A DNA stretch of 64,000 nucleotides. Source: Herbaspirillum sp. GW103 (GTDB lineage: Bacteria; Pseudomonadota; Gammaproteobacteria; Burkholderiales; Burkholderiaceae_D). Location: the NCBI RefSeq assembly GCF_000261365.1, contig NZ_AJVC01000004.1, forward strand, positions 806,001 to 870,000, in the 5' to 3' direction. The translations under genes were made by a program, and so were the position numbers. The notes under the pieces were generated by a model. The model did not search any database and was not told where the DNA came from. It worked only from the letters and a program-made list of their open reading frames with translations. This document shows positions 21,825 through 30,094 of this stretch, piece after piece. Position 1 is the first letter of the stretch; each line of letters begins with the position of its first letter.

Positions 21825-22781
21825 TCAAACCTGCTGGATACCGGCCAGCACCCAACCACCGCTGCCGTTGAGCGGCTTGGAGAGGTTCCAGATCTCGGCG
21901 AAGGGTTCGGCCGAGGCATCCGGCGCTTCCTTGATGAGGCCCTGGAAGCGGACCGTGGCCAGGTAATCGAAGGCCATGGTCTCGATGCCCAGCAGTTGCG
22001 CATCGAGCTGCACGACATCGGTGGCATTGGGCGCGGCCCCCCGTTCGGTCAACTGCATGCGCAGTTCGGCGAACATCTCGGGCGTGGTGAACTCGCGGAT
22101 ATCGTTGACATCGGCGCGGTCCCAGGCGGCCTGCAGGCGAATGAAATAGGTCTTGGCATTGCGCACGAAGCCGGCCGTATCGAAGCCTTCCGGAATACCC
22201 CACTGCTGGATCTGTACCGGCTGGGCCGTCGCGCCGTAGCCGCTGCCTTGCAGGGCGGTGGGCGGCGGGTTGATGTCGCGCAGGCCGGAACCGATTTCCG
22301 GGGTGGCCCCGGCAGCGCTGCCGATGGGACTGACGCGCGGCATCGGTGCGGCATAAGCCGGATTGTTGTTCTGCGCCTCACGACCACGGGCGAACAGGCG
22401 GATCAGGAAGATCACCGCCGCGCACAGCAGCGCGATCGTCAAGAGCGAGCCCAACATGCCGCCGAGCGCACCACCAATACCGAAGTGCGACATCAGCGCA
22501 CCGAGACCGAAGCCCAGCAACGCACCGCCCAGCATGTTGCGCCAGGGACTGGCGGGCCTGGGCATGGGCGCGCTTTGCGGTGTGGCGGCAGGCGCCGAGG
22601 GACGATAGGGTGTGGCTGACGGCTGGTTGTAGGAGGGAGAGGACGGCGCCGCCTGGCGCGAGTAATGGGAGGATTGCTTGCCGAAGGAACCGCCACCGCC
22701 CAGGCGCCGCGCCTCGGCGGGCGACATGATGAGCGACAGCGATGTGATCGACAACAGCAGTGCGAGCAGTATTTTTTTCAT
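21825..22781 (-). CDS. Tim44-domain membrane protein
   Basis: A 318-residue protein: signal-like N-terminal helix (KKILLALLLSITSLSLIMSPAEA), a Ser/Pro/Gln-rich low-complexity stretch (about 35-80), a Gly-rich hydrophobic double segment (GALLGFGLGALMSHFGIGGALGGMLGSLLTIALLCAAVIFLI) given here only as positions 84-127, and a C-terminal Tim44-like domain (about 195-318, FDTAGFVRNAKTYFIRLQAA to WVLAGIQQV). Tim44-like bacterial proteins are poorly characterised; a role in membrane protein handling is speculation. The ATG at 22781 precedes the signal sequence. It sits between ubiE and ubiJ. Confidence 0.85.
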   Translation of the reverse strand: MKKILLALLLSITSLSLIMSPAEARRLGGGGSFGKQSSHYSRQAAPSSPSYNQPSATPYRPSAPAATPQSAPMPRPASPWRNMLGGALLGFGLGALMSHFGIGGALGGMLGSLLTIALLCAAVIFLIRLFARGREAQNNNPAYAAPMPRVSPIGSAAGATPEIGSGLRDINPPPTALQGSGYGATAQPVQIQQWGIPEGFDTAGFVRNAKTYFIRLQAAWDRADVNDIREFTTPEMFAELRMQLTERGAAPNATDVVQLDAQLLGIETMAFDYLATVRFQGLIKEAPDASAEPFAEIWNLSKPLNGSGGWVLAGIQQV

Positions 22782-22908
22782 GGCCTTGCCTCTTGTGGAT
22801 GATGCCGGAGCAACGGGCCGTCGAGGGAGAACGTATCCGCAGATCCGGAGCAATCATTGTCGCCGGGCAGAATTAAGCCAGCCTTAATGCTGCTGCGCCC
22901 AGCATTCA

Positions 22909-23643
22909 TTACATCTTAATGCCCGTATGCAGCGCGGCCACACCGGCAGTCAGGTTGAAGTACTGCACGCGGTCCAGTCCGGCCTGTTCCATCATCTGCT
23001 TCAGGGTTTCCTGGTCGGGGTGCATGCGGATCGATTCAGCCAGGTAGCGATAGCTGTCGGCATCGTTGGCGACCTTCTTGCCCAGCCACGGCAGGACCGA
23101 GAAGGAATAGACGTCATAGGGTTTCTTGAGCGGCTCCCAGACCTTGGAGAATTCCAGCACCAGCAGCTTGCCGCCAGGTTTCAGTACGCGGCGCATTTCA
23201 GCCAGGGCGGCATCCTTGTGGGTCATGTTGCGCAGGCCGAAGGCCACCGAGACGCGGTCGAAATAATTGTCCGGGAAGGGCAGCTTCTCCGCATCGCACA
23301 GCATGGTGGGCGTGACGATGCCCTTGTTGAGCAGACGATCACGGCCCACGCGCAACATGGATTCATTGATGTCGGTGAGCCAGACTTCGCCGCTCGGACC
23401 GGCCTGCCTGGCGAAGACCTTGGAGAGGTCACCGGTGCCACCGGCGATGTCGAGCACCTTGAAGCCCGGACGCACGCCGGCCTGGGCGATGGTGAAGGCT
23501 TTCCAGATGCGGTGCAGGCCCGCCGACATGAAGTCGTTCATCACATCGTACTTGGCAGCGACGGAGTGGAACACTTCCGCGACCTTGCGGACCTTCTCTT
23601 CTTCTTTGACGGTTTCGTAACCGAAATGGGTGGTGTTGGTCAT
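22909..23643 (-). CDS. ubiE: UbiE, C-methyltransferase of ubiquinone/menaquinone synthesis
   Basis: A 244-residue SAM-dependent enzyme methylating the ring carbon of demethoxy-ubiquinol (and demethylmenaquinol). It begins with the family block [24 protein letters not shown] and [17 protein letters not shown]; the SAM-binding motif is [12 protein letters not shown], followed by DINESML and [24 protein letters not shown]. It is near-standard length and clearly orthologous. It heads the minus-strand ubi group; a TATAAT lies 28 bases upstream. Confidence 0.96.
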   Translation of the reverse strand: MTNTTHFGYETVKEEEKVRKVAEVFHSVAAKYDVMNDFMSAGLHRIWKAFTIAQAGVRPGFKVLDIAGGTGDLSKVFARQAGPSGEVWLTDINESMLRVGRDRLLNKGIVTPTMLCDAEKLPFPDNYFDRVSVAFGLRNMTHKDAALAEMRRVLKPGGKLLVLEFSKVWEPLKKPYDVYSFSVLPWLGKKVANDADSYRYLAESIRMHPDQETLKQMMEQAGLDRVQYFNLTAGVAALHTGIKM

Positions 23644-23670
23644 GGCTGGGCCTGTAACAATGAAGACGAC

Positions 23671-23676
23671 ATTATA
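23671..23676 (-). promoter_or_regulatory. -10 element upstream of ubiE
   Basis: Perfect TATAAT on the minus strand (plus ATTATA), 28 bases before the ubiE ATG. No good -35 box at 16-18 bp, so it is a tentative promoter. Confidence 0.4.
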
Positions 23677-23737
23677 AGAGACGGGCCCGCGCAGAGCTTG
23701 CCCTGGATCAGCAGGAGGCGCTACGGATCAGCGCAGT

Positions 23738-24160
23738 TCAGTGCGCATGGCCACAAGCATGGCCACCGCTGGCCTCGGGCTGATGATCGCGCCCGCTGTC
23801 GCGCGTGAAGCCGGCCGCTTCCAGCTTTTGCAGATAGGCTTCCCACATCGCGGCCTGGTCACGGCCGAGCTGGTAGAGGTAATCCCAGGTGAAGATGCCG
23901 CTGGCATGGCCGTCCGAGAACAGCGGTTTGACGCCGTAGTTGCCGACCGGTTCGATGCCGTGGATCTCGACATCGCGCTTGCCGGTCTGCAGCACTTCCT
24001 GACCCGGCCCGTGGCCGCGCACTTCGGCCGAAGGCGAATAGACGCGCATCAGTTCGAAGGGCAGGGAAAACATCACGCCATCATCGAACTCGACTTCGAC
24101 CACGCGCGAGCGCTTGCGCACCTTGAAGGACACCGGAACCGGAGAAGACGGGGCGCTCAT
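23738..24160 (-). CDS. DUF971 domain protein with a His-rich tail
   Basis: A 140-residue protein whose body (about 10-110) is a DUF971/gamma-butyrobetaine hydroxylase-like N-terminal domain: RVVEVEFDDGVMFSLPFELMR, YSPSAEVRGHGPG, IHGIEPVGNYGVKPLFSDGHASGIFTW. The function of the free-standing domain is not firmly known; in larger proteins it binds zinc. The tail ends GGHACGHAH, a probable metal-binding stretch. It lies between ubiE and the HIT protein, in the same direction. Confidence 0.88.
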   Translation of the reverse strand: MSAPSSPVPVSFKVRKRSRVVEVEFDDGVMFSLPFELMRVYSPSAEVRGHGPGQEVLQTGKRDVEIHGIEPVGNYGVKPLFSDGHASGIFTWDYLYQLGRDQAAMWEAYLQKLEAAGFTRDSGRDHQPEASGGHACGHAH

Positions 24161-24241
24161 GGGCTCTCCCTTGAAATTCGTAAGAAGAAATGCAAACCCG
24201 GCCGGAGCTGTCCAGGCCGGGCTTGCGCAGTAGCTTGCAGA

Positions 24242-24688
24242 TCAGGCCGTCAGACCTGCTGCATCGAGCTGCTGGCGCACCGCTTCGCGCAATTGCGGCA
24301 GCAGCGCGCGACGCGCGTCGAGGCTGGCAGCATCGGCCGCACGGCGTGGCTCGGCCCAGACCGGGCTGGGGAAATGACGATCATCGGTAAAGCGCGGAAT
24401 CACGTGCCAGTGCACGTGCGGCGTCATGTTGCCCAGCGTGGCCAGGTTGACCTTCTCGGGCTGCATCACTTCGCGCTGTGCGGCCTCGACCGCCCACACC
24501 GCATTGGCCATGCGGGTGCACTGCGCCGGGGCGAGGTCGGTCATTTCCTTGACGTGCTCGTTGCAGATCACACGGCAGAAGCCCGGGTAATCCGGCTCAT
24601 CGACCAGCACCACCCGGAACTCGGGATGGCGCCACAGCACTTCGCCGCCGTCACCGGCACACAATTCGCAGGCAGGAATCTGGCTCAT
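24242..24688 (-). CDS. HIT-family nucleotide hydrolase/transferase-like protein
   Basis: A 148-residue histidine-triad protein: the triad His-x-His-x-His is H91-V-H93-W-H95, preceded by LGNMTPHVHWHVIPR. A CELC pair near the N-terminus (C7, C10) may bind zinc. Family members cleave or bind nucleoside phosphoramidates or dinucleotides; the physiological substrate here is unknown. It is 15 bases downstream of the large FAD/Fe-S gene and is followed by the DUF971 gene, suggesting one transcript. Confidence 0.9.
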   Translation of the reverse strand: MSQIPACELCAGDGGEVLWRHPEFRVVLVDEPDYPGFCRVICNEHVKEMTDLAPAQCTRMANAVWAVEAAQREVMQPEKVNLATLGNMTPHVHWHVIPRFTDDRHFPSPVWAEPRRAADAASLDARRALLPQLREAVRQQLDAAGLTA

Positions 24689-24703
24689 CGTCAGCGCCTC
24701 CGC

Positions 24704-27700
24704 TTACACCAGGATGCGTTCGATGCCGCCATTGTTGGCGCGCTCGACGTATTCAGGCATCCAGTTCTCGCCCAGCAGGTGGCGCGCCATTTCCACGACG
24801 ATATAGTCGGCAGTGGTGCCGGCATCCTCGTTGTAGCGCGACAGGCCCTGGAAGCAGGACGGGCAGGAGGTCAAAATCTTGACGTCGCCGGTGAAGCCAT
24901 CGGCGCGCACCTTGTCGCTGCCCTTCTTCATTTCCTCTTCCTTGCGGAAGCGGACCTGGGTCGAGACATCCGGACGCGAGACACCGAAGGTGCCCGACTC
25001 GCCGCAGCAGCGATCGTTCTTCTCGATCTTCTGCGCGTCCACCGTGGTGATGAGCGAGTTGACGGTCTTCAGCGGATCCTGCTGTTTCATCGGGCTGTGG
25101 CAGGGATCGTGGTACATGTAGCGGGTACCGGTCACGCCTTCGAGCTTGACGCCCTTCTCCAGCAGATATTCGTGGATGTCGATGATGCGGCAGCCGGGGA
25201 AGATCTTCTCGAATTCATAGCCCTGCAGCTGGTCGTAGCAGGTGCCGCAGGAGACCACGACGGTCTTGATGTCGAGGTAGTTCAGCGTATTGGCCATGCG
25301 ATGGAACAGCACGCGGTTGTCGGTGATGATCTTCTCGCCCTTTTCGAAGTCGCCGGTCCCGCGTTGCGGATAACCGCAGCACAGGTAGCCCGGCGGCAGC
25401 ACCGTTTGCACGCCGACATTCCACAGCATCGCTTGCGTGGCCAGGCCGACCTGCGAGAACAGGCGCTCCGAACCGCAGCCCGGGAAATAGAACACCGCTT
25501 CCGTATCGGCCGTGGTGGTCTTGGGATTGCGGATGATGGGGACGATCTTGTCGTCCTCGATATCCAGCAGCGCACGCGCCGTCTTCTTGGGCAGGTTGCC
25601 CGGCATCTTCTTGTTGATGAAGTGGATGACCTGCTCCTTGACCGGCGGCTTGCCGACGGTGGCGGGCGGTTTCTGGGTCTGCTTCTTGGCAAACTTCTTC
25701 ATCAGGTCGTTGCCCAGGCGCTGCGCCTTGAAGCCCCACTGCGTCATCACCTTGCGGGTGGCGTTGATGGTGGCCGGGTCGGTGGCGTTCAAGAAGAACA
25801 TGGCCGCATTGGTGCCGGCATTGAAGGACTTCTTGCCCATCTTGCGCAAGAGGTTGCGCATGTTCATCGAGACATCGCCGAAGTCGATATCGACCGGGCA
25901 AGGCGTGACGCACTTGTGGCACACCGTGCAGTGGTCGGCCACGTCCTCGAATTCTTCCCAATGCTTGATGGAGACACCACGGCGGGTCTGCTCTTCATAA
26001 AGGAAGGCTTCCACCAGCAGCGAAGTCGCCAGGATCTTGTTGCGCGGCGAGTACAGCAGGTTGGCGCGCGGCACGTGGGTCGAACAGACCGGCTTGCACT
26101 TGCCGCAGCGCAGGCAGTCCTTGACGCTGCTGGCAATCGCGCCAATGTCGCTCTGCTGCATGATCAGCGACTCGTGGCCCATCAGGCCGAACGACGGCGT
26201 ATAGGCGTTGGACAGGTCGGCTTCCATGCCGGGCAGGTTCAGCAGCTTGCCCTTGTTGAAGCGGCCTTCGGGGTCCACGCGCTTCTTGTATTCGCGGAAT
26301 TCGCCGATCTCGTCTTCGGTCAGGAATTCCAGCTTGGTGATGCCGATGCCGTGCTCGCCCGAGATCACGCCATTGAGCGAGCGGGCCAGCTTCATGATGC
26401 GCGCCACGGCGACGTGGGCATCCTGCAGCATTTCGTAGTGGTCGGAATTGACCGGGATGTTGGTGTGCACGTTGCCATCCCCCGCGTGCATGTGCAGCGC
26501 CACGAAGACGCGGCCGCGCAGCACGCGCTTGTGGATGGCCTGGCATTCTTCCAGGATCAGCTTGAAGGCCGCGCCCGAGAAGATCTGGCGCAATTGCGCG
26601 CGCACTTCCTGCTTCCAGGAGATGCGCACGGTGCGGTCCTGCACCACATGGAAGACGGCGGCGTCGGGCTGGTCGATCAGGCGCTGCTCGAACACCGGCA
26701 GCATCTTTTCCAGGCCCAGCGCGGCCAGTTCGCCCTTGGCGTCGCCCAGCGGCTTGTCCAGGTTGGCCAGCAGGTAGGACCAGCGTGCGTGGGTCTGTTC
26801 CAGCAGGCTTTCGGCCTGGTGGACGCGGTCTTCCAGCATTTCGGCGGCGGGGATGTCGTCACCCTCGGCGTCATCGCTCTTGCCCAGCGGCAGGTTGCCC
26901 TTGACGAAGAAGCTGTCCAGTTCGGCCAGCAGTTGCAGCTTGTTCTTGATCGACAGTTCGATGTTGATGCGCTCGATGCCGTCGGTGTATTCGCCCATGC
27001 AGTTCAGCGGAATCACCACGTCTTCGTTGATCTTGAAGGCGTTGGTGTGCTTGGCGATGGCGGCGGTACGCGAGCGGTCCAGCCAGAATTTCTTGCGCGC
27101 TTCCGGGCTCACGGCGATGAAGCCTTCACCCACTCGATTGTTGGCCATGCGGATCACTTCCGAGGCGGCAGCAGCCACGGCGTTTTCGTCGTCACCGACG
27201 ATGTCGCCGATCAGCACCATCTTGGGCAGCACGCCGCGCTTGGACTTGGTGGCATAGCCGACCGCGCGCAGGTAGCGCTCGTCCAGGTGTTCCAGGCCGG
27301 CCAGGATGGCGCCGCCCTTTTTGGTTTCGGCGTCCAGGTAATCCTTGATCTCGACGATCGAGGGAATCGCATCGCGCGCCTGGCCGAAGAATTCCAGGCA
27401 GACCGTGCGGGTCTGCTTGGGCATCTTGTGCAGGATCCAGCGGGCCGAGGTGATCAGGCCATCGCAGCCTTCCTTCTGCACGCCCGGCAGGCCCGAGAGG
27501 AACTTGTCGGTGACGTCCTTGCCCAGGCCTTCCTTGCGGAATTTCTTGCCGGAGATTTCCAGGATCTCGGTCTTGAAGACTTCGGTCTTCTGGCCCTTCT
27601 CGCCGGGATGCGACCACTCCAGCTTGAAGCGCGCCACTTCCACGTCGTGGATCTTGCCCAGGTTGTGGTCCAGGCGGGTCACTTCCAGCCAGTCGCCTTG

Positions 27701-28705
27701 CGGATCGACCATGCGCCAGCTGGCCAGGTTGTCCAGGGCGGTGCCCCACAGCACGGCCTTCTTGCCGCCGGCGTTCATGGCGACGTTGCCGCCGATGCAC
27801 GAGGCTTCAGCAGACGTCGGGTCCACGGCGAAGACGAAACCGGCTTTTTCAGCCGCATCCGAGACGCGCTTGGTGACCACGCCCGCGCCCGAATAGATCG
27901 TGGCGTAGGGCTTGTCCACGCCGGGCAGCATGGTCATTTCGACCGCGCCCAGCTGTTCCAGCTTTTCGGTATTGATGACAGCCGACAGGGGCGTGAGCGG
28001 AATGGCGCCGCCGGTATAACCGGTGCCGCCGCCGCGCGGGATGATGGTCAGGCCCAGTTCGATACAGGCCTTGACCAGGCCGGCCATCTCGTCTTCGCTG
28101 TCCGGGGTCAGCACCACGAAGGGGTACTCGACGCGCCAGTCGGTGGCGTCGGTCACGTGCGAGACGCGCGAGAGGCCGTCGAACTTGATGTTGTCGCGGG
28201 CGGTATAGCGGCCCAGCACCTTGGTGGCGCGGCGGCGCAAATCGTAGGTCTGGCGGAATTCTTCGGCGAAGTCGCCAATGGCCTTCTTGGCCGCCTTGAG
28301 CAAGGCTTCCACGCTGGCGCTGCGGCGCTGGGCCTCGGCGTCGCCGGATTCGGCCAGGTCGGTGGCCAGGCGGCGCTTGTCGACTTCGTTGATGCGATGG
28401 TTCAGCGCCTCGATCAGGGCGGCGCGGCGCTTGGGGTTGTCCAGCAGGTCGTCCTGCAGGTAGGGATTGCGGCGGACCACCCAGATGTCGCCCAATACTT
28501 CATACAGCATGCGCGCCGAGCGACCGGTCTGGCGCTTGCCGCGCAGCTCGTCCAGCAGGGACCAGGAGGCTTCGCCCAACAACCGGATCACGATCTCGCG
28601 ATCGGAGAAGGAAGTGTAGTTGTACGGAATTTCGCGCAAGCGCGGGGGCGTGGCGCCATGCGGCGCGTCTGTAAGCAAAGCCTGGATCTGTGCGGGGGCG
28701 TTCAT
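24704..28705 (-). CDS. Large FAD/4Fe-4S oxidoreductase (DUF3683, D-2-hydroxy acid dehydrogenase type)
   Basis: A 1333-residue multidomain dehydrogenase. In order: an N-terminal DUF3683-type region (about 15-115), an FAD_binding_4/VAO-type flavin domain ([12 protein letters not shown] near 220) with its C-terminal FAD-oxidase cap, two 4Fe-4S clusters of ferredoxin type ([11 protein letters not shown] near 863, [12 protein letters not shown] near 930) and a GlcF/HdrB-like C-terminal part with CCG motifs ([10 protein letters not shown] near 1075, CCGESGTFG near 1232). It therefore combines GlcD-like and GlcF-like functions in one chain, as in YdiJ. Likely it oxidises a D-2-hydroxy acid such as D-lactate or D-2-hydroxyglutarate and passes electrons to quinone; the exact substrate is inference. 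Confidence 0.88.
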   Translation of the reverse strand: MNAPAQIQALLTDAPHGATPPRLREIPYNYTSFSDREIVIRLLGEASWSLLDELRGKRQTGRSARMLYEVLGDIWVVRRNPYLQDDLLDNPKRRAALIEALNHRINEVDKRRLATDLAESGDAEAQRRSASVEALLKAAKKAIGDFAEEFRQTYDLRRRATKVLGRYTARDNIKFDGLSRVSHVTDATDWRVEYPFVVLTPDSEDEMAGLVKACIELGLTIIPRGGGTGYTGGAIPLTPLSAVINTEKLEQLGAVEMTMLPGVDKPYATIYSGAGVVTKRVSDAAEKAGFVFAVDPTSAEASCIGGNVAMNAGGKKAVLWGTALDNLASWRMVDPQGDWLEVTRLDHNLGKIHDVEVARFKLEWSHPGEKGQKTEVFKTEILEISGKKFRKEGLGKDVTDKFLSGLPGVQKEGCDGLITSARWILHKMPKQTRTVCLEFFGQARDAIPSIVEIKDYLDAETKKGGAILAGLEHLDERYLRAVGYATKSKRGVLPKMVLIGDIVGDDENAVAAAASEVIRMANNRVGEGFIAVSPEARKKFWLDRSRTAAIAKHTNAFKINEDVVIPLNCMGEYTDGIERINIELSIKNKLQLLAELDSFFVKGNLPLGKSDDAEGDDIPAAEMLEDRVHQAESLLEQTHARWSYLLANLDKPLGDAKGELAALGLEKMLPVFEQRLIDQPDAAVFHVVQDRTVRISWKQEVRAQLRQIFSGAAFKLILEECQAIHKRVLRGRVFVALHMHAGDGNVHTNIPVNSDHYEMLQDAHVAVARIMKLARSLNGVISGEHGIGITKLEFLTEDEIGEFREYKKRVDPEGRFNKGKLLNLPGMEADLSNAYTPSFGLMGHESLIMQQSDIGAIASSVKDCLRCGKCKPVCSTHVPRANLLYSPRNKILATSLLVEAFLYEEQTRRGVSIKHWEEFEDVADHCTVCHKCVTPCPVDIDFGDVSMNMRNLLRKMGKKSFNAGTNAAMFFLNATDPATINATRKVMTQWGFKAQRLGNDLMKKFAKKQTQKPPATVGKPPVKEQVIHFINKKMPGNLPKKTARALLDIEDDKIVPIIRNPKTTTADTEAVFYFPGCGSERLFSQVGLATQAMLWNVGVQTVLPPGYLCCGYPQRGTGDFEKGEKIITDNRVLFHRMANTLNYLDIKTVVVSCGTCYDQLQGYEFEKIFPGCRIIDIHEYLLEKGVKLEGVTGTRYMYHDPCHSPMKQQDPLKTVNSLITTVDAQKIEKNDRCCGESGTFGVSRPDVSTQVRFRKEEEMKKGSDKVRADGFTGDVKILTSCPSCFQGLSRYNEDAGTTADYIVVEMARHLLGENWMPEYVERANNGGIERILV

Positions 28706-28838
28706 CGATGTATGAGGTAAATCTGCTGCCGGAGGTGCATTTTAGCCTATTGGCAAAACTCGCGATGCCCGGCCCCGGGTTTCGGCCAGGTCTGCAAAGC
28801 CTCGGGCGGCGATAGGCTCCCCCAATTGAATTTATAAA

Positions 28839-28866
28839 TACAATCAATTTCTATAATTTGATTGTA
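28839..28866. promoter_or_regulatory. Inverted repeat overlapping a TATAAT, between divergent transcripts
   Basis: Perfect 9-bp arms TACAATCAA / TTGATTGTA around a 10-bp spacer that contains TATAAT (28852-28857). A second TCTATAATT follows at 28871-28879. The surrounding 28821-28880 is strikingly AT-rich. It sits between the FAD/Fe-S gene (minus) and two small ORFs (plus), and looks like an operator for a dimeric regulator. The remaining bases 28706-28838 show no gene. Confidence 0.55.
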
Positions 28867-28939
28867 AAAATCTATAATTCATCTCATCCACACAGCCATC
28901 AGGGACATGCCCTGACCCCATCCCCTCAAGGAGGACCCC

Positions 28940-29017
28940 ATGTTGCAGACCCTGATGACCGAATTCCTGGAAAACCTGGCCCTCACCCTGGCCGACTATG
29001 CCCAATGCAAGGCCTGA
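28940..29017 (+). CDS. Small ORF 1 (25 residues), unknown function
   Basis: Starts MLQTLMTEFLENLALTLADY and ends CKA. It is amphipathic and acidic in its middle. The evidence for translation is an unusually strong ribosome site (AAGGAGGACCCC, spacing 4-6) and codon choice like that of neighbouring genes. It is followed 33 bases later by a second ORF with an equally good ribosome site and then a terminator, in an otherwise gene-free interval. No family recognised. Confidence 0.5.
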   Translation: MLQTLMTEFLENLALTLADYAQCKA

Positions 29018-29050
29018 CCCGGGCCTGGACGACTTAGCAAGGAGATCACC

Positions 29051-29188
29051 ATGCACACTGCCATTTTCAACGAAGATACCGGCCTGGCCATGAAGCTCAA
29101 GACCCGCCACCTGGCCGTGCTGGGCGTGACGGCGACCTTCCTGGCCATTCGCCTGATCGAGAGCCTGGTCCCGACTTTGGCAGGATGA
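29051..29188 (+). CDS. Small ORF 2 (45 residues), probable single-span membrane protein
   Basis: A short polar N-terminus (MHTAIFNEDTGLAMKLKTRH) is followed by a hydrophobic segment LAVLGVTATFLAIRLIESLV (21-40) and PTLAG. An AAGGAGATCACC ribosome site directly precedes the ATG. The stop is 28 bases before a terminator stem. It pairs with the preceding small ORF in a probable two-gene transcript. No homologue recognised; a small membrane or regulatory peptide is the simplest description. Confidence 0.55.
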   Translation: MHTAIFNEDTGLAMKLKTRHLAVLGVTATFLAIRLIESLVPTLAG

Positions 29189-29216
29189 TTCACCTGCCTG
29201 TCTGAAAACCGGCCGG

Positions 29217-29239
29217 GGCGCCCTTGCGGCGCCTTTTCC
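29217..29239 (+). terminator. Terminator of the small-ORF transcript
   Basis: Stem GGCGCC / GGCGCC with loop CTTGC and four T after it. It closes the 28.94-29.19 kb small ORFs and lies ahead of the converging yqaA-like gene's stop at 29258. Confidence 0.7.
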
Positions 29240-29257
29240 TTCATCTTTCTCGAAAAT

Positions 29258-29749
29258 CTACGCCAACCAGGCCCCCAGCTTGTGCCAGAACCCGTCCGGC
29301 ACGTTCAGCAGCAGCCAGGTCATGAGCACATAGCGGATGAACTTGCCGATGGCCATATAGAACACCGAAGGCCAGAATGGCAGGCGCAGCCAGCCGGCCA
29401 GGGTGCAGATGGGGTCGCCGATGCCGGGCAGCCAGGCCAGCAGCATGGTCTTGGCGCCGAAGCGTTCCAGCCAGTGGAACCAGCGCGAGGCGCGCTCCTT
29501 GGCGAAAGCCTGCTTGGCCCCATACCCCATCCAGTAATCGACGATGCCGCCCAGGGTGTTGCCGAAGGTTGCCACCAGAATCACCGGCCAGAACATCTCC
29601 GGACTGGCCTTGATGACGGCAAAGACCGCCGGTTCCGAACCCAGTGGCAGCAAGGTGGCCGAAATGAAGCTGATCAGGAATACCGAGGTCAGGCCCACAG
29701 TGGGAATGGCGAGGATGTTGAGCAGCCAGAGAACGGCGGATTCGATCAT
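29258..29749 (-). CDS. YqaA-family (VTT/DedA-like) inner-membrane protein
   Basis: A 163-residue polytopic protein with about four hydrophobic segments and the VTT-domain features LGSEPAVFAVI, ATFGNTLGGIVDYWMGYG, and the conserved LLAWLPGIGDPICTLAGWLRLP. YqaA proteins are related to DedA flippase-like proteins; the specific role is unknown. The frame is open to a TTG at 29809, but the ATG at 29749 starts right before the first membrane segment (MIESAVLWLLN), so it was preferred although its ribosome site is weak. Confidence 0.87.
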   Translation of the reverse strand: MIESAVLWLLNILAIPTVGLTSVFLISFISATLLPLGSEPAVFAVIKASPEMFWPVILVATFGNTLGGIVDYWMGYGAKQAFAKERASRWFHWLERFGAKTMLLAWLPGIGDPICTLAGWLRLPFWPSVFYMAIGKFIRYVLMTWLLLNVPDGFWHKLGAWLA

Positions 29750-29943
29750 GCAGATGGCAGGTAGGTGGAGAACTGGCCGCAGCCAGGGAGGAAACTTGCC
29801 ATCCGTCAAGCCCGGTTGAATGGCGCAGGGTGCATTCTAGCTGGTGCCGCAGTGCTTGATTTCAAGAATGGGAGAAACATTCATATCTCTCCTCGAATCT
29901 CCCCTTGACCTTGCACGCTTGGCCTTGCCTGGCCCGGCTCCCT

Positions 29944-30002
29944 TATAATGCCCAGTTCCCCTGGCCCGGACCGGCGACCAGCCAGCCTGGCCCACGGGGA
30001 AC
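29944..30002 (+). promoter_or_regulatory. ilvA promoter -10 and leader inverted repeat
   Basis: TATAAT at 29944-29949; the best -35 is TTGGCC (29919-29924) with a long 19-bp spacer. Six bases beyond the -10, GTTCCCC (29955-29961) pairs with GGGGAAC (29996-30002), so the transcript would begin in or next to a stem. The rest of 29750-30094 holds no gene. Confidence 0.45.
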
Positions 30003-30094
30003 CCCAAGCGGCTTACCCAGCCTTTATTTCCTTTACCTGATTGCGATATGACCGCGCCTGAACCCGCTGCTGCTCGCCTGACTTCACTTCACTG

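Noticed and set aside
23741-28720. A 1659-codon open frame on the plus strand
   Set aside because: It is antisense to DUF971, HIT and the FAD/Fe-S gene, all with clear family motifs; the product is His/Gln/Val-rich nonsense caused by high GC in third positions.
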